From: Sapria himalayana
Taxonomy: Eukaryota > Streptophyta > Magnoliopsida > Malpighiales > Rafflesiaceae
Length of the DNA stretch: 64,000 nt
NCBI GenBank assembly: GCA_029783825.1
Contig: JAREIK010002034.1
Coordinates: 1,382,041 to 1,446,040, forward strand
Direction of reading: 5' to 3'
Part shown: in pieces, positions 22,045-33,244 of the stretch
Layout of the letters: every line of letters begins with the position of its first letter
Numbering within the stretch: position 1 is the stretch's first letter
Position numbers and translations under genes: made by a program
Notes under the pieces: model-generated
The model's database searches: none
The model's input: only the letters and a program-made list of their open reading frames with translations
Told to the model about the DNA's origin: nothing

Positions 22045-22930
22045 CAATACCAAAGTCATGGAAGCAATGAATATCATGACTCATGTCCTCCCCTCTAGAA
22101 CATTATATCATGGTATTGTACATATCACGACTGATACAAATTCTTTCTAGAACTCAAAGCCAGGGTACTAGAAATTTTTAAAACTTTTGGATTTATACTC
22201 TATATTACAAAATCATGGTATTGGGAATGATTATGGCTTTGGTATTTTTTCTCTAGAAGACAAAGTCATGGCATTAGAAAGGTTATGATCATACTAAATA
22301 CTCTATAAAATAAAATATTGTGGCATAAAATAGTGTCATGACACAAAACACTTTGTATTTTAGCTTTATAATGAATGAGTCATAGAATTGGAAATTAACA
22401 TGACTAATTGTAACAGTGGCATACTTAGCTATCGTGATATAAAAATAATATCATGGCCATTATATATTTTATAGATAGAGAAATCATGACTCCAAGAAAA
22501 TATTATAGTCACCAAGATTGTGTCACATAGTCAAAAGTTTGTGTCAAGTCAGTTGTAGTATAATGATATACAAAGATTATCACGACTAATTTTATAAAGT
22601 TACTACTAAGAAAGGATCTCACAACTACTCAGTAAGATCGTGCAATGTCTATTCAAGCTATGATATAAGAAATATCATGACTCTCAATCACTTATCTTTT
22701 CTCCAAGTTTTTGTTCCACCAAGTCTATTAATTTCATCCACAATAATAATAATTTCATTAACTTTCATCAAATTTTATCAAAATAAACATTTAGTGAAAT
22801 TTCACCCATAAAAGCACAAATACATACAAATATAATAGAAAATATAATAGAATATGAAGTATTGAACAAACTTACAAACTAAAAGTATTACTCATCCTTG
22901 AGTAATGAATCTCCCTCTATCTTTAAAACA
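22045..22930 (-). repeat. Partial gypsy LTR-like unit, copy A
   Basis: Homologous by eye to about 28600-29570 and 34690-36225: shared blocks include a string of TCATGAC/TCATGGC subrepeats, GCATACTTAGCTATCGTGATA-type sequence and TTACTCATCC...GAATGAATCT-like sequence at the right end. It abuts the truncated copia on its left. It is probably a leftover of another element of the same family. 22931-23089 between this and copy B has no recognisable feature. Confidence 0.6.
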
Positions 22931-23746
22931 CATCATAAAAATCAATACAATAATTACAAATACAATATAATTTCATTAAAAAAATAGACAACATCTAAAA
23001 TTTGAGAAGAAGGTGGGTGATATGATTGGCCATGAGGTTTAAAATGGGAATTTCACCATGGAGTTCTCAAATGGGGGCATGGATGTGTAAGCTTTTATGA
23101 TTTTGTGAAGGTGTCAAGACTCATTATTAACTAACATGATGATTAAACTTAGTTTAGCGAGGATCTCTCATCTAACATAGCTTTATAAGTATATGGGTCG
23201 TGCAAATAATAAAATGGATATAAGTCTAGATATTGGCTGCATAGAAATTTTGAAAATTCAAAAAATCAATATTGAATTGTTAACTATAAGAATTGAATAG
23301 ATGTACTTGGTCTTAGAAAATATACTTAAACAATATAGGATTAGTTCACATACTTCTGCATTATGCTATTTCTTGGTGTTTGTTCAATATATAGAGTCAA
23401 ACAAGTCATGGCATGCTAACATGACCCATTTTTTTTGGTCTGTCTGAGCCACCATGTCGTGCTTAGCATGGAATGGTATTTATCACAGACCATGTCATGT
23501 TGGCATAGTTCAAAAAAGGGGTAGCCTGATACATCTCATTGGCATGCCTTTTGAGTGGGTCATGCTTGTCAGGCCTAGCCAGGCTAACCTGATTTAGTCT
23601 AGTTTATTTTATGATTAGTCCAAGCTAGCCTTGTTTAGTCCAGGCTAGCCTAGGTTAGGCCAAAGTTGTCTCGGGTCAGTCCAGGCTATCATGGGTTAGT
23701 CTAGGCTACCCTGTGTTAGTTTAGGCTAGCTTGGGTCAGGACAAGC

Positions 23747-26700
23747 TAGAGGTGTTAAATGAGTTGTGGCGGGCTGGCACAACACGACTCAAAAATGGTA
23801 GGCCCAGCATAGCCCAACCAGCCTGAGTTTGTCGGATTCAGGCTGGTTCGTTCCAGGACTTAGAAATTTCATGCCAGGTCATGCTGGAATGTGCTGGGAG
23901 GTGCCATTTCAGCTCGTTTGGAATTAGGTCATCTCTAATTCTAAATATTCTAAATTTTGATACAAAATTAATTAAATAAATAAATACAACAAAGAAACAA
24001 AATTACAATCAAAAGTCACAATGCACAACTCACAAAAATAACATAACATAAATATTATATATTTTAATCATTTCATTTTCATAATGTAATACAAGTACAA
24101 AATAACAAAGCAATCTCAAGAGAAAAAATTCAATACACCAAAGATCAATCCCATAAGTATCTGAATTATTACAAGAAAAAATTAATAATGCATGCTCAAA
24201 AGGAAACAAATAAATAGACAATACATCTGATCAATCCCATTAGCGAGTGATGGTATTACTAGCATTAAGCTCAATCTCAGTCCTCATCAAAGTCCCATGA
24301 ATAATCATATGCCACTAACTCTTCCACTCTTGTTGCAGCTATAGTATGATCTTGGATGCCCAAGCTCGAATCCTCCCAATCCTTTATGCTTGCTAATGCC
24401 TCAATAATATCTAGCCACAATTTCAATCTCCTATCTAAAATCACATTTACTACAATAGAAAAAGTAGACTCTGATGTTATGCTCAACACTAGAGAAGTTT
24501 TTAGATCTCTATCATATTTGACAACATGGGATAGGTGGACTCATAATTTTCACCACTATAAAAAATCAAAGGTTCTTGTTATCGGTATGTGATAGGATTG
24601 AGCAGTAATCGGTTTCTAAGTATTGAGATAGCTCTCTGTTTTCAATGGTCCACCTCATCATTTCCCCCTCACTGACTGAATGGAGAAGTCATCATCTTCG
24701 AATATGGTATCCATGTCCATACTCTAGAGTCTGGCTACTACTACCACCATACCTAGTATCGTAGTATATAAATAGATCAATCAATTTTTTGTGAATGAAC
24801 GCTTCATGTTGTTGTTCTTAGTTCATGCATGAAGATATATATGTCAAAACATTCTCTAACCCTTCCACCTTAAGCCAAGGGTCCATGCAGGCATCTAGAC
24901 AATAAAGAGATGGAATGGTGGACTAGTACTTTAAGTACATGGTTTCCATCTCAAGAGTCATGTCACTAAATGTCGGGTCATCACTAAACTTCCTAAACAT
25001 GTTACTAATGTTGCATATGCACCTGAGTGCAATACAAGTAATGATAGTATAAACTTACGATCACATGTCCAATGTGTCATAAAAAATCTTCAAAATTTTC
25101 ATAAATAAAATTCTTATAGCCCAGTCAGTGTCGGCAATAATAAATTCATCACTCTTACTATTGATGTAGTCGGATATCACATATTCATATCCAACACATG
25201 ACTCCAACATAAGGTATGTGTAATTCCAATGGTGTCTCACATTTGATTGAAATTTATTTTTCTTTAGACCCATAGACAAATAGAGACTACCAAACTTCTA
25301 TTTTCTATGAGGCGTACGAAGAAATTTTAGTGAGTTATATATGTTTTCTAAAGTAGGGGAAACAACCTTCATTCCCACATGTACTATGAGGTTAATGATG
25401 TGACACATGCAACTAATATAAAAAATCTTTTTTAATGGCCAATCTCTAATGGTCCTAACAAACATGTTAATGGCTACTCTATTATTAGATACGTTATCAA
25501 ATGTGATATTATATATTTTATTTTGAATATTATATTCTCTAAAAATTTTCATCTTACACTCATAAATGGTCGGGCCATCATAAGGATGGAGAATCTCTAT
25601 AAATCCTAATATTTTTTTATTTAGTATCTATTTAGAATTTACATACTGAGCAGTGAGATATGCATAAGATTCATCGATATGACTAGTCTAGATATCAGAT
25701 GTCATAGACACCATGCCATTATATTTCCTCAATTAATTATTTATTATTTCTTTTTTTAACTTATAATATTTTAGTATGTCGTTCCTAGAAGTTGATCTAG
25801 GAATACTATGATATGTAGCCTAAAAATAAGTCTGCATGATACTGACTATCCTTAGATCCTCCAAAAATCTAATCAAAAGGCCCATCGGGGGTTATCAGGT
25901 TTGTCCATGTTTTTCCTGCCTATCTCATTGTGGTATCTGAATGGGGTTAACATAGAGGCTGAACTAGATCCAATCTCAAAGGCCCCACTGCTAATTTGAG
26001 TTTGTCTAGGATCTAATGTACCATATTTTTTGGTGTATTATTTGGCATGTCTCTTAAAGTACCCATTCCCACATGTATCTTACATGTTAATATATTTATA
26101 TAATATTTGCATTATGTCGATTCTTCATTAGCACTCCTAATATTTTTATTTTGTATAATATTAAAGTGAGTCCAAACTATTGATTCTCTTCTATTTTTTT
26201 TTGTTTTTTAGATGTTTGGGTCAAGGCCACGGAAGAAAATAATATTTTGGTGACCTTAGACCTTTCCGTAGGGTATCGTTATCCATATTAATTTTGTTAT
26301 CGTCATTAAAATTACTATTTTTCATTTTTTATTTTTATTAGTTTATTAATTATATTCTAATTTATATTTTTAAATTAAATATTATTTTATATTAAATTAT
26401 TAATTAAAAAAATACAAAAAATTAACAAATTTTAAAAATAATACCCATAAGTGTAAAGCATAAAACCCTCTTTGTTTGACGATGTGTGATGTCCAATATT
26501 TAAATCCGATGTCCACACTACAGTCCGCACTCGAGTCCCAAAAGGAGAATGAAGTAGACACAATACATGAGAGGGGGAGCGAGAGAGAGAGAGAGAGTGT
26601 GTCTATATAAATAAAATATAGATTAAAGAATGAAAGGAGTATATTATAGGTATGGAAAAAAGGATTTTTTTTAAAAAATTATTTTTTAATTTTTTATGAT

Positions 26701-27167
26701 TTTTAAATTTTTTTGGGCCAAAACTTCCAGCCATTAGATTTCTACCCCTAACCATTGGAGGTGAATCTAATGGCTGAAAAAATGTATGGTTTATTATTAT
26801 TTTTTTGACCGTTGGGTTGTTTGACTCGATGGTTCCAGAAGCTTTGGTTTCTAGGCTCAGGATCAGGCTAAGCCCGATAACTCAAGGGACTCGAGCGGAC
26901 AAGTGCTCAGGCGGTAAGATTCGGACGGCACCCAAACTCAGACCAATATCTCGGACATGGTTCAGAAAATATCAATTAATCATGCCTTTAGGTCAAGAAG
27001 CCGGGTCATGCTCGGCTAATTGAAACCTTCGGGCCCAAACCATATCTTGAGCCAGCCCGACACGGGCACAGACATAGTTCTAGATAGTGTCATGCCAAGC
27101 TGGGCATGGCTCAATCGAATCGGGCCTCATGATGGGCCAGGGCTACCCGACCCACTTGACACCTCTA
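23747..27167 (-). mobile_element. hAT transposon with degenerate transposase, copy 2
   Basis: Ends are TAGAGGTGTTAAATGAG and CACTTGACACCTCTA, a near-perfect terminal inverted repeat, flanked by GGACAAGC (23739-23746) and GGCCAAGC (27168-27175), 7 of 8 identical. The ends are GC-rich, the body AT-rich. Its transposase lies on the minus strand and is homologous to that of 37466-41233, so the two are one family inserted in opposite orientations. A GA/GT tract at 26578-26605 lies in the 5' leader. Confidence 0.92.
24250..26215 (-). pseudogene. hAT transposase remnant (RICESLEEPER-like)
   Basis: From the start: a decayed BED zinc finger (CKYYINILTCK near 26110), then a core reading FREYNIQNKIYNITFDN, with the second catalytic Asp in ITFDN, and CMCHIINLIVHVGMKVVSP (25298-25552). 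Next comes WNYTYLMLESCVGYEYVISD (25061-25279). The hATC end (24277-24489) reads SITSESTFSIVVNVIL and ALASIKDWEDSS; the Glu of the S-E-S-T-F-S motif, the likely third catalytic acid, is kept. Several stops and shifts break it. It would have cut and pasted the element. Confidence 0.85.
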
Positions 27168-30100
27168 GGCCAAGCTAGTTAGTTTGGCCAACCAATACAA
27201 GGCTACTCTACACAAGCTATCATGCCTGGTCATACTATGTCAAACCTCTCGTGCCAAAAGGATTGGCCCATGGTACTTCTAGGCATTATTTTGAATGGTG
27301 TCATGCTATGTCAAGCACAACTAAATCATGTCATGTCGGGGGCCATGCTCGAGCCATCTCTAGGTCAATATCATATTTGTTTGTTGGATGAAAGGTAGAT
27401 ATTTGTAAAAATGTCTACGCACCCTTTTAGCTTATAAGGTGATTTTCATCCATTAGACTATAACTACTAATGATGATCACTTCACTGTTATCCCCTTTAT
27501 ATTTTAACATCAAAGCAAGATACCATTATGTATAAGGGTTATTATCACATTTACTTCTTTAGGCATTAAGTCAACTACTCTTATTGATTATTTTGAGTAT
27601 GTACTTCTATTCTTTAATTTATAATTGTCTAATGACTTGAGATTATATGGTACTAATTTTATTCATACTTTAGGCTTCATAAGTATCATACTCATAATAA
27701 TTAAATATATGTCTTTCCATAAATTTTATCTTTGGAAGTCATGCAAGTAAAAATAATTTGCATGGTTATTACCACCTTATGATTCTTTCCTAGTTGCATG
27801 TTTCCCATGACATACCTATCACTGTATGCCATGGGTGACACATGATTCCCACATAGTAATAAAACTTCTAGGTAAGATATTTTACTTAACCTCCATATTA
27901 CTTTAAGGTTAGCACTTCTAGATAGAACATGATAGATTAGATTTTAATGTATTCATGCTTTTGCCATCATACGAACCATACTCATAATAATTAACATTTC
28001 TTAATTTTGGGTTTTCACATTGATCTATCCCATGCGTTAAGATTAGAATGGCTATAGCTTCCTTCTTTTCAAACTATGTAAGTATGTTCCATGACTTCCC
28101 TATCACTTTCTACCACTGCCAGCATGTATAAACTAAAGTATCCAGGCAAACCTTTATTTTTGATTCTAAATAACATATATATCCATCAATCCAAATTTAA
28201 AATTAACACAAATTTAAATTCATAAATTTAAATATTCATCACAAAACAAATTTATTACCATTTCTATAATTACATTTAGGACATAAGGGACAAAATCATG
28301 TGATATATATTGGAAGGCATCTCATGGATTCTAAGGTTCCCAATAAATATCCAAACTAATTTTTAAAAATAAAACTTTAATTACAATCGATGTTGCTTGT
28401 TGTTCGCCTTTGATTTTTGATTAATTAGGGTAGATTATGCATTTCCTAGGGTATGGTGCATCATTCTCCTCCTCCTCCTCCTCTCTCTCTTTTTCTTTTT
28501 TTTTTCCTCTAAGTGTATCTATTATACTTTGAGGATCCATGGTATATTTTAAGTTGGGAGTTATAGCATACCATTGAGGATCCCTGCAATACTTTTAGGA
28601 ATAATCACAAATAATGCTTAACTGTCTATAATAAAAAGTCATAGCACTAAGAATGGATGCGACTTTAGTCTTGACATTTTGAGCAAAAAGTCATAGTGTT
28701 TGGATTGCCTCAACTAAGTAATTACTCTCTAATACAAAGCCGTGATGCTAAGAATTGGTTGAGGCTTTGGTCTTGGTTTATTGAATAAAATATCATGTCA
28801 CTAGAATTGGTTGTAACTGAGCAATTCTATTCTAAAACACACATTCATGACACTAAGAATTAGTTATGACTTTTGTTTTAGCTTTTTGAATAAAATGTTG
28901 TGGCACTAATAATTAGCCATGACTAAGTAATTTCTTTCTGAAATAAACAGTTTCTATAAAAAATAGTGTTGTGACTCATATCTTTTGATGTTTTGGCTCT
29001 ATCTTAAATAAGTCATAGCTCTAAAATGTGTATGGCTACTTGCACCATTGGGGGTACTTGGCTATTGTGAGGCAAAACTAATTTCATAGTCATTGGGTGG
29101 TTTGGAGCTAGTGTAGCCGTGACGCCATGGAAATTGCATGACCATGATAATTATGTTGCATAATGAAATAATTATGGCAATTCAACAGTAAATTTATGAT
29201 GTAAACAAAATTTCATGATAATTTTGGTAGAATTACAACCAAGTAAGGATGTCACAACTACTAAAACTACTATGTAAATAGTACATAAGCCATAATAAAA
29301 AAAATTATCATGGCTCTTCATCACTTTTCTTCCCTATAAATCTATAAAACTATAGAGGCCACCAATTTCACTAAATTAATTAAGAATTTACTAACTTTCA
29401 TCAAATCCTCTTGAAATAAGAATTTGTAAATTTTTTATGATATATACTAACATACATGAAATCACACATAATTTGACTCCCCAAATGACACTTTTTTTTT
29501 TGATATTTTTCATATCAAATAAACTCTCACACTAAAATTATTACTCATTCCCAAGAAATGAATCTTCTATAAATAACCACACTAAAAGGAATACAGGTAT
29601 GATGACCATGACTAGGTTTGAGCATCGTGGTTGGCTTTCGTTATAAAAAAAAGATTTAGAATTTTGGGATTTATTGGGAAGTATATGATTTGTGTTGTAA
29701 AGTATTTATTCATCACACAACAAAAGAAAAGAAAATCCTTTGGTTGCCACCAAAGCAACATTATGTTTAAAGTAAATTGATAAATATTTTTTAGATCTTC
29801 ATTATGGTCAGTAACTTCAGCTATTTAGGCTAGCTTCTCCATATATTTTTTTTTAAAAAAAATGCATTTCCAATCTCTCTTTTAAAATCATGATGTTCTT
29901 CAATACTTTGTGTGTTTTTGATGTGCCATGATATCATTGCCTTTGGCTTCTTTGAAAAGTGTCATGACTCTTTGTGTGTTTATGGCTTGTAGAATTTTTC
30001 TATGGATCATATTAGTCATGACTTTGCCTCCTTTCAAGACTTTCAACATTATTTTTGTAGGAAAATTCATTCAACAATTGAGATCATGACTTTCTTCTTT

Positions 30101-30559
30101 ATACTAGTTTCTTTCTCATTTATCTTTGGACTTTTGACCATTATTATTCATGCCTTCTCTTTCTTTTCTAGTATGTCAATGATCAATTGGAGTTATTCTT
30201 TCATTTGTATTTTCATTTCCATCTAGAGAGTCTCCTCAACAGCTATTACATGTTGTTGCAATGAGGGATTCATGTTTTTCACCTCTTTTTTTTTGCATCT
30301 TTGGAGTTATATGATTCAGACATTCTTTGCGACGTGTCTTTAAAGAAATCTCACAACTTCATAGCAGGATTCATCTTTATCTTTATTTTCATTTTTTTCT
30401 TCGAGTCATGGTTAATATATTTTTATTATTTTTTCTTTCTTGCTTGGGCGAACACACTTCTACAAACTCTTTCTATCTAAAATCTACCTTTTATCTCATT
30501 GTTGTGCATAATATGCTATATATTCTTTAACAATCTTAATCACTAAAATCTAGATTCTA

Positions 30560-30830
30560 CAAGTCTTTGAAAGGTTAAATTTTCACTTGCTCTTCGCCCA
30601 CCCAAAGTTTAAATTCATACTTTTTGACATCAATTAATATGTGTCCAATTGTTAAAAATAGTTATCTAAAGATCAAAAATGTATATTGATCTTCCTCCAT
30701 GTCAACACCACAACAAAATTATCCAAAAAATGAACCTACCCACTTTCACCAAAATATATTCAATCACTCTACTCAAAATTTTAATGGAACTATTAGCCAT
30801 TTGAAGTGAGAAGATGGCCAATGGTTAGAG
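30560..30830 (-). pseudogene. Gypsy protease C-terminal remnant
   Basis: With frameshifts the minus strand gives EYILVKVGRFIF, then LIDVKKYEFKLWVGEEQVK. This matches the family pattern in which the protease is followed by ...LVKVDKFIFPVDFVVLDMEED... and ALIDVQKGELTLRV. The active-site D-L-G-A-S motif was not found. The homologous stretch in the other element is at 42780-43130. Confidence 0.65.
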
Positions 30831-32179
30831 TTATCTCATCATGGTTTAATCTCACTATGGGTAATGATATAAAGTTTACACATGATCTCAAGTCACATAA
30901 GGCCTTCCAAAAAGTGTGCTCCCCAATTCTGCATAGAAGCATAAAACATTCCAAATCTTTTAGCTTTCTTGGGAGTTTATATTAGATGATGAAACTATAT
31001 TTCTTGATCATATTTACTATTTTATGTCTCCAACTTCTTCTTTCAACTCATTATGTCTTTCATGAACTTTATATAGTTTGGAATTGTAGCTAATGCTTTG
31101 GAAAATAGAATTTTAGCTAACTTTATATAGTTGGATGAATAAAAATATGTAGAAACTTCTTGAATTACTCATTCATATTTTCCTTTCTAAAATATTATGG
31201 AAATGGGAGATTAGGAAAGAAATGATTACTTTTGGCATCATATTTCTATTCGACATCTTTCTGATCAATACTTCTAGTGGAAATAATTTGGCATCATATT
31301 TCTATTTCACATCTTTCTAATCAATACTTTTGTTATCATATTTTTATTTTACATTTAACTATATAAAGTAATGACTTCTTTGTTAGGTATCACTTATTTA
31401 TTTGGATTTCACATTTAACCATATTTGTATTTCACATTTAACTATATATTTGTATTTCACATCTAAAATATTATGGAATTACTCATGACTTCTTTGCTAG
31501 TGGAAAGAATTTAGCAATAGGTTATGGTGATATCACGACTTTGGAAAATATCTTGGCATATTGTGCCACGACATTGAAAGATGTCGTGGCATATTCTTCT
31601 TTATTGAAGGGTGATTACCCTGTGATAGGGAAAGTCATGAATTCTTCAATCATAGCTTCCCTTTCTATAAAGGTTTTCCTTTCTACTTCTGTTTTGGATT
31701 ATTTCCTCTCTAATTCTTTGTTGCTCCTAAGTGTATTGGATTGGAATTTTCTTAGATCTACATTGGTATCACTGGGTAATCCACTCATATTCCTCTTTCA
31801 TTGAGATCGATAGATGTCCAATTTGATTCTCAATGATTTTTATTACCACATTCATGTGTTCTATCTTCATTTCAATCTATTCCATATGAGTATCTTGAAT
31901 ATCATTTATTCTCTTCATTTCAATAAGTTGGACCATGGTTTTAGCAACTAAGTTAGGTATTTTAGTTGGGTCATCTATGAAAGGCTATCAATGGTTTCTC
32001 AAATTTGAATGGTTATGAGTGGGTTTATTTTGGTTGGGTTGAAAGACATATGACTTAATTTGTAAAATATTAGCTCTTGCTCCCTCAACTTGATACACCT
32101 ATTTGAGTTTAGTCTTTCAATGTTGTTTCATAGCAAAAACTTCTCCAACACTATTTTATTTGTTATTTCAGGCTTCAAA
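30831..32179 (-). other. Gypsy internal sequence without a recognisable domain
   Basis: Links the gag and protease remnants. Its lower part (to about 31200) is homologous to 43130-43400. The rest is AT-rich and decayed, with repeated (T)TTGGCATCATATTTCTATTC(G/C)ACATC blocks near 31240-31320. The open frame 31541-31804 on the plus strand has no recognisable motif. Confidence 0.5.
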
Positions 32180-32830
32180 TCTACTGAAAAATACATCCAT
32201 ATTTTCTTTTATGGCAATACATTTATCCAACTCTAATAATCTATCTTGCTTCCTCCCAAATGTTAAATCACTTTGAGTTTGATAGTTGTTCTTTGTCAAC
32301 TCTTAAAACAAACAATATGCTTCCTATGGAAACTTGTTCATGATAGAATCACACAAAACTACATCAATAGTACATCTCAACATATAATTTATCTCATTGT
32401 AATTGTTTTGTGCTTAAAACTCAAATTCATGTTGTGAGCACCTTCTCAAAAGTTCTTTGAATTAATCCGTGTCACACAAATTCTCTTGCTCCTCTTGGTA
32501 GAATTGACTTCTCTTTCATCGGTTGAACTTTAAGGTATAAAAAAATATGGTGAAATATGCTTGCATTAGTTTGTCCTAATATTTAATTGAATCTCAAGAC
32601 AAATATTAGAATTTAGAACCAAATATGAGCTTTGTCTCTCAAAGAAAAGGGAAATAGCCATAATATGATAGTATTTGAGTTAACTCCATGTATCTTCACT
32701 ATACCTCACAACTCTAAAAAATTTGTAACATAGTTATTTGGATCTTTTAACACTCTCTCGTTGTACTTATTCTTCTACACCATAGCTAACAAACTTATCT
32801 TCAATTCAACGTAATTCACTTGTACTTATT
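32180..32830 (-). pseudogene. Gypsy gag remnant (Athila/Tat type)
   Basis: Minus-strand frames recover the Retrotrans_gag pattern in order: DPNNYVTNFLELCE near 32740, then LWLFPFSLRDKAHIWF near 32640, then a TTWDQL-like piece, a FFTIFF-like piece, FKELL-like and C-H...EF, and at the end NNYQTQS...FGRKQDRLLELD near 32240. This is the LRLFPFSLRDKAKAWL family seen in Athila and Tat elements. It contains many stops. The role was capsid formation. Confidence 0.8.
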
Positions 32831-33244
32831 CACCATAGTTATCCATCAAGATAGGGCTCCAATAATCCTCTAAGGTATGGAGAGGATTGGGTCATTGGAC
32901 AACTTGCATCTCATTGCCTTGGTTGTTTCTATTTCTTCCATTTTCCTCCATCATCTTTTTTTTCAATGCTTTTCTTCAAAAGTATTCTTGTTTTTTCTCT
33001 TAATTTCTAGGCCCAAAAGATTTAACTCAATCCTAGAAGCTTTTATCATTTAATTTTTAGTGGCTACAAAATAACATAATTAAATTTTAAAGAAAAAATC
33101 TCATAATACAAAAACAATATAAATGATAAAAAAATCATATAAACACGACTTAAAATAAATTTCTTTTCACAACAATATTTATGCCAACTCAAGTTAACAA
33201 ATCAAACTATTATAATTATACTATAACCCCTATAGAAGATACCA

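Larger units (their letters stand above)
19789..22045 (+). mobile_element. Second copia element, 5' half only, older
   Basis: A plus-strand copia made of a 5' LTR, primer site, gag and protease. It is lost after the protease, where gypsy LTR sequence begins near 22045. No integrase, RT or 3' LTR is seen. It is more decayed than the first copia and of a different subfamily, judging by its gag and protease. A short hAT-like element interrupts the protease at 21318-21869. Confidence 0.8.
23390..27362. mobile_element. Non-autonomous hAT-like element, copy 2, split by a larger hAT
   Basis: It starts TATAGAGTCAAAC and ends GAGCCATCTCTA, with a 7/8 target duplication (GTTCAATA at 23382-23389, GGTCAATA at 27363-27370). 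Its own sequence is about 540 bp in two pieces, 23390-23746 and 27176-27362. It has the same CATGTCGTGC blocks and a 21-22-bp GGCTAGCCT(A/T)GGTTAGTCC-type minisatellite as copies 1 and 3. It lies inside LTR copy B. Confidence 0.8.
23090..29570 (-). repeat. Gypsy LTR-like unit, copy B (about 2.5 kb without inserts)
   Basis: Landmarks shared with copy C, in order: CGAGGATCTCTCATC(T/C)AACATAG (about 23158), TTCTTGGTGTTTG (23371), TTGTTGGATGAA(A/G)GGTAGATA (about 27381), TTACTTCGAGTATGTACTTC-like (27590), CCCATGACATACC (27806), GTGCATCATTC then a CTC/CTT tract (28459-28510), and a long TCATGAC-subrepeat part to about 29570. The nested elements 23390-27362 interrupt it. With copy C it brackets a gag-containing region, which is why I call it an LTR. 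Ends are approximate. Confidence 0.7.
29571..33244 (-). mobile_element. Internal region of a minus-strand gypsy element (pol lost)
   Basis: Lies between LTR-like copies C (5' side, read on the minus strand) and B (3' side). It holds gag and the end of the protease but no reverse transcriptase, RNase H or integrase that I can find. Near 29740, minus strand, a TGTTGCTTTGGTGGCAACC block recalls the conserved TTGTTGGGAGGCAACCC sequence downstream of pol in Athila/Tat elements. About 3.7 kb, far shorter than an intact element. A possible primer site is TTTTTGGTATCTTC near 33245 on the minus strand. Confidence 0.7.
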
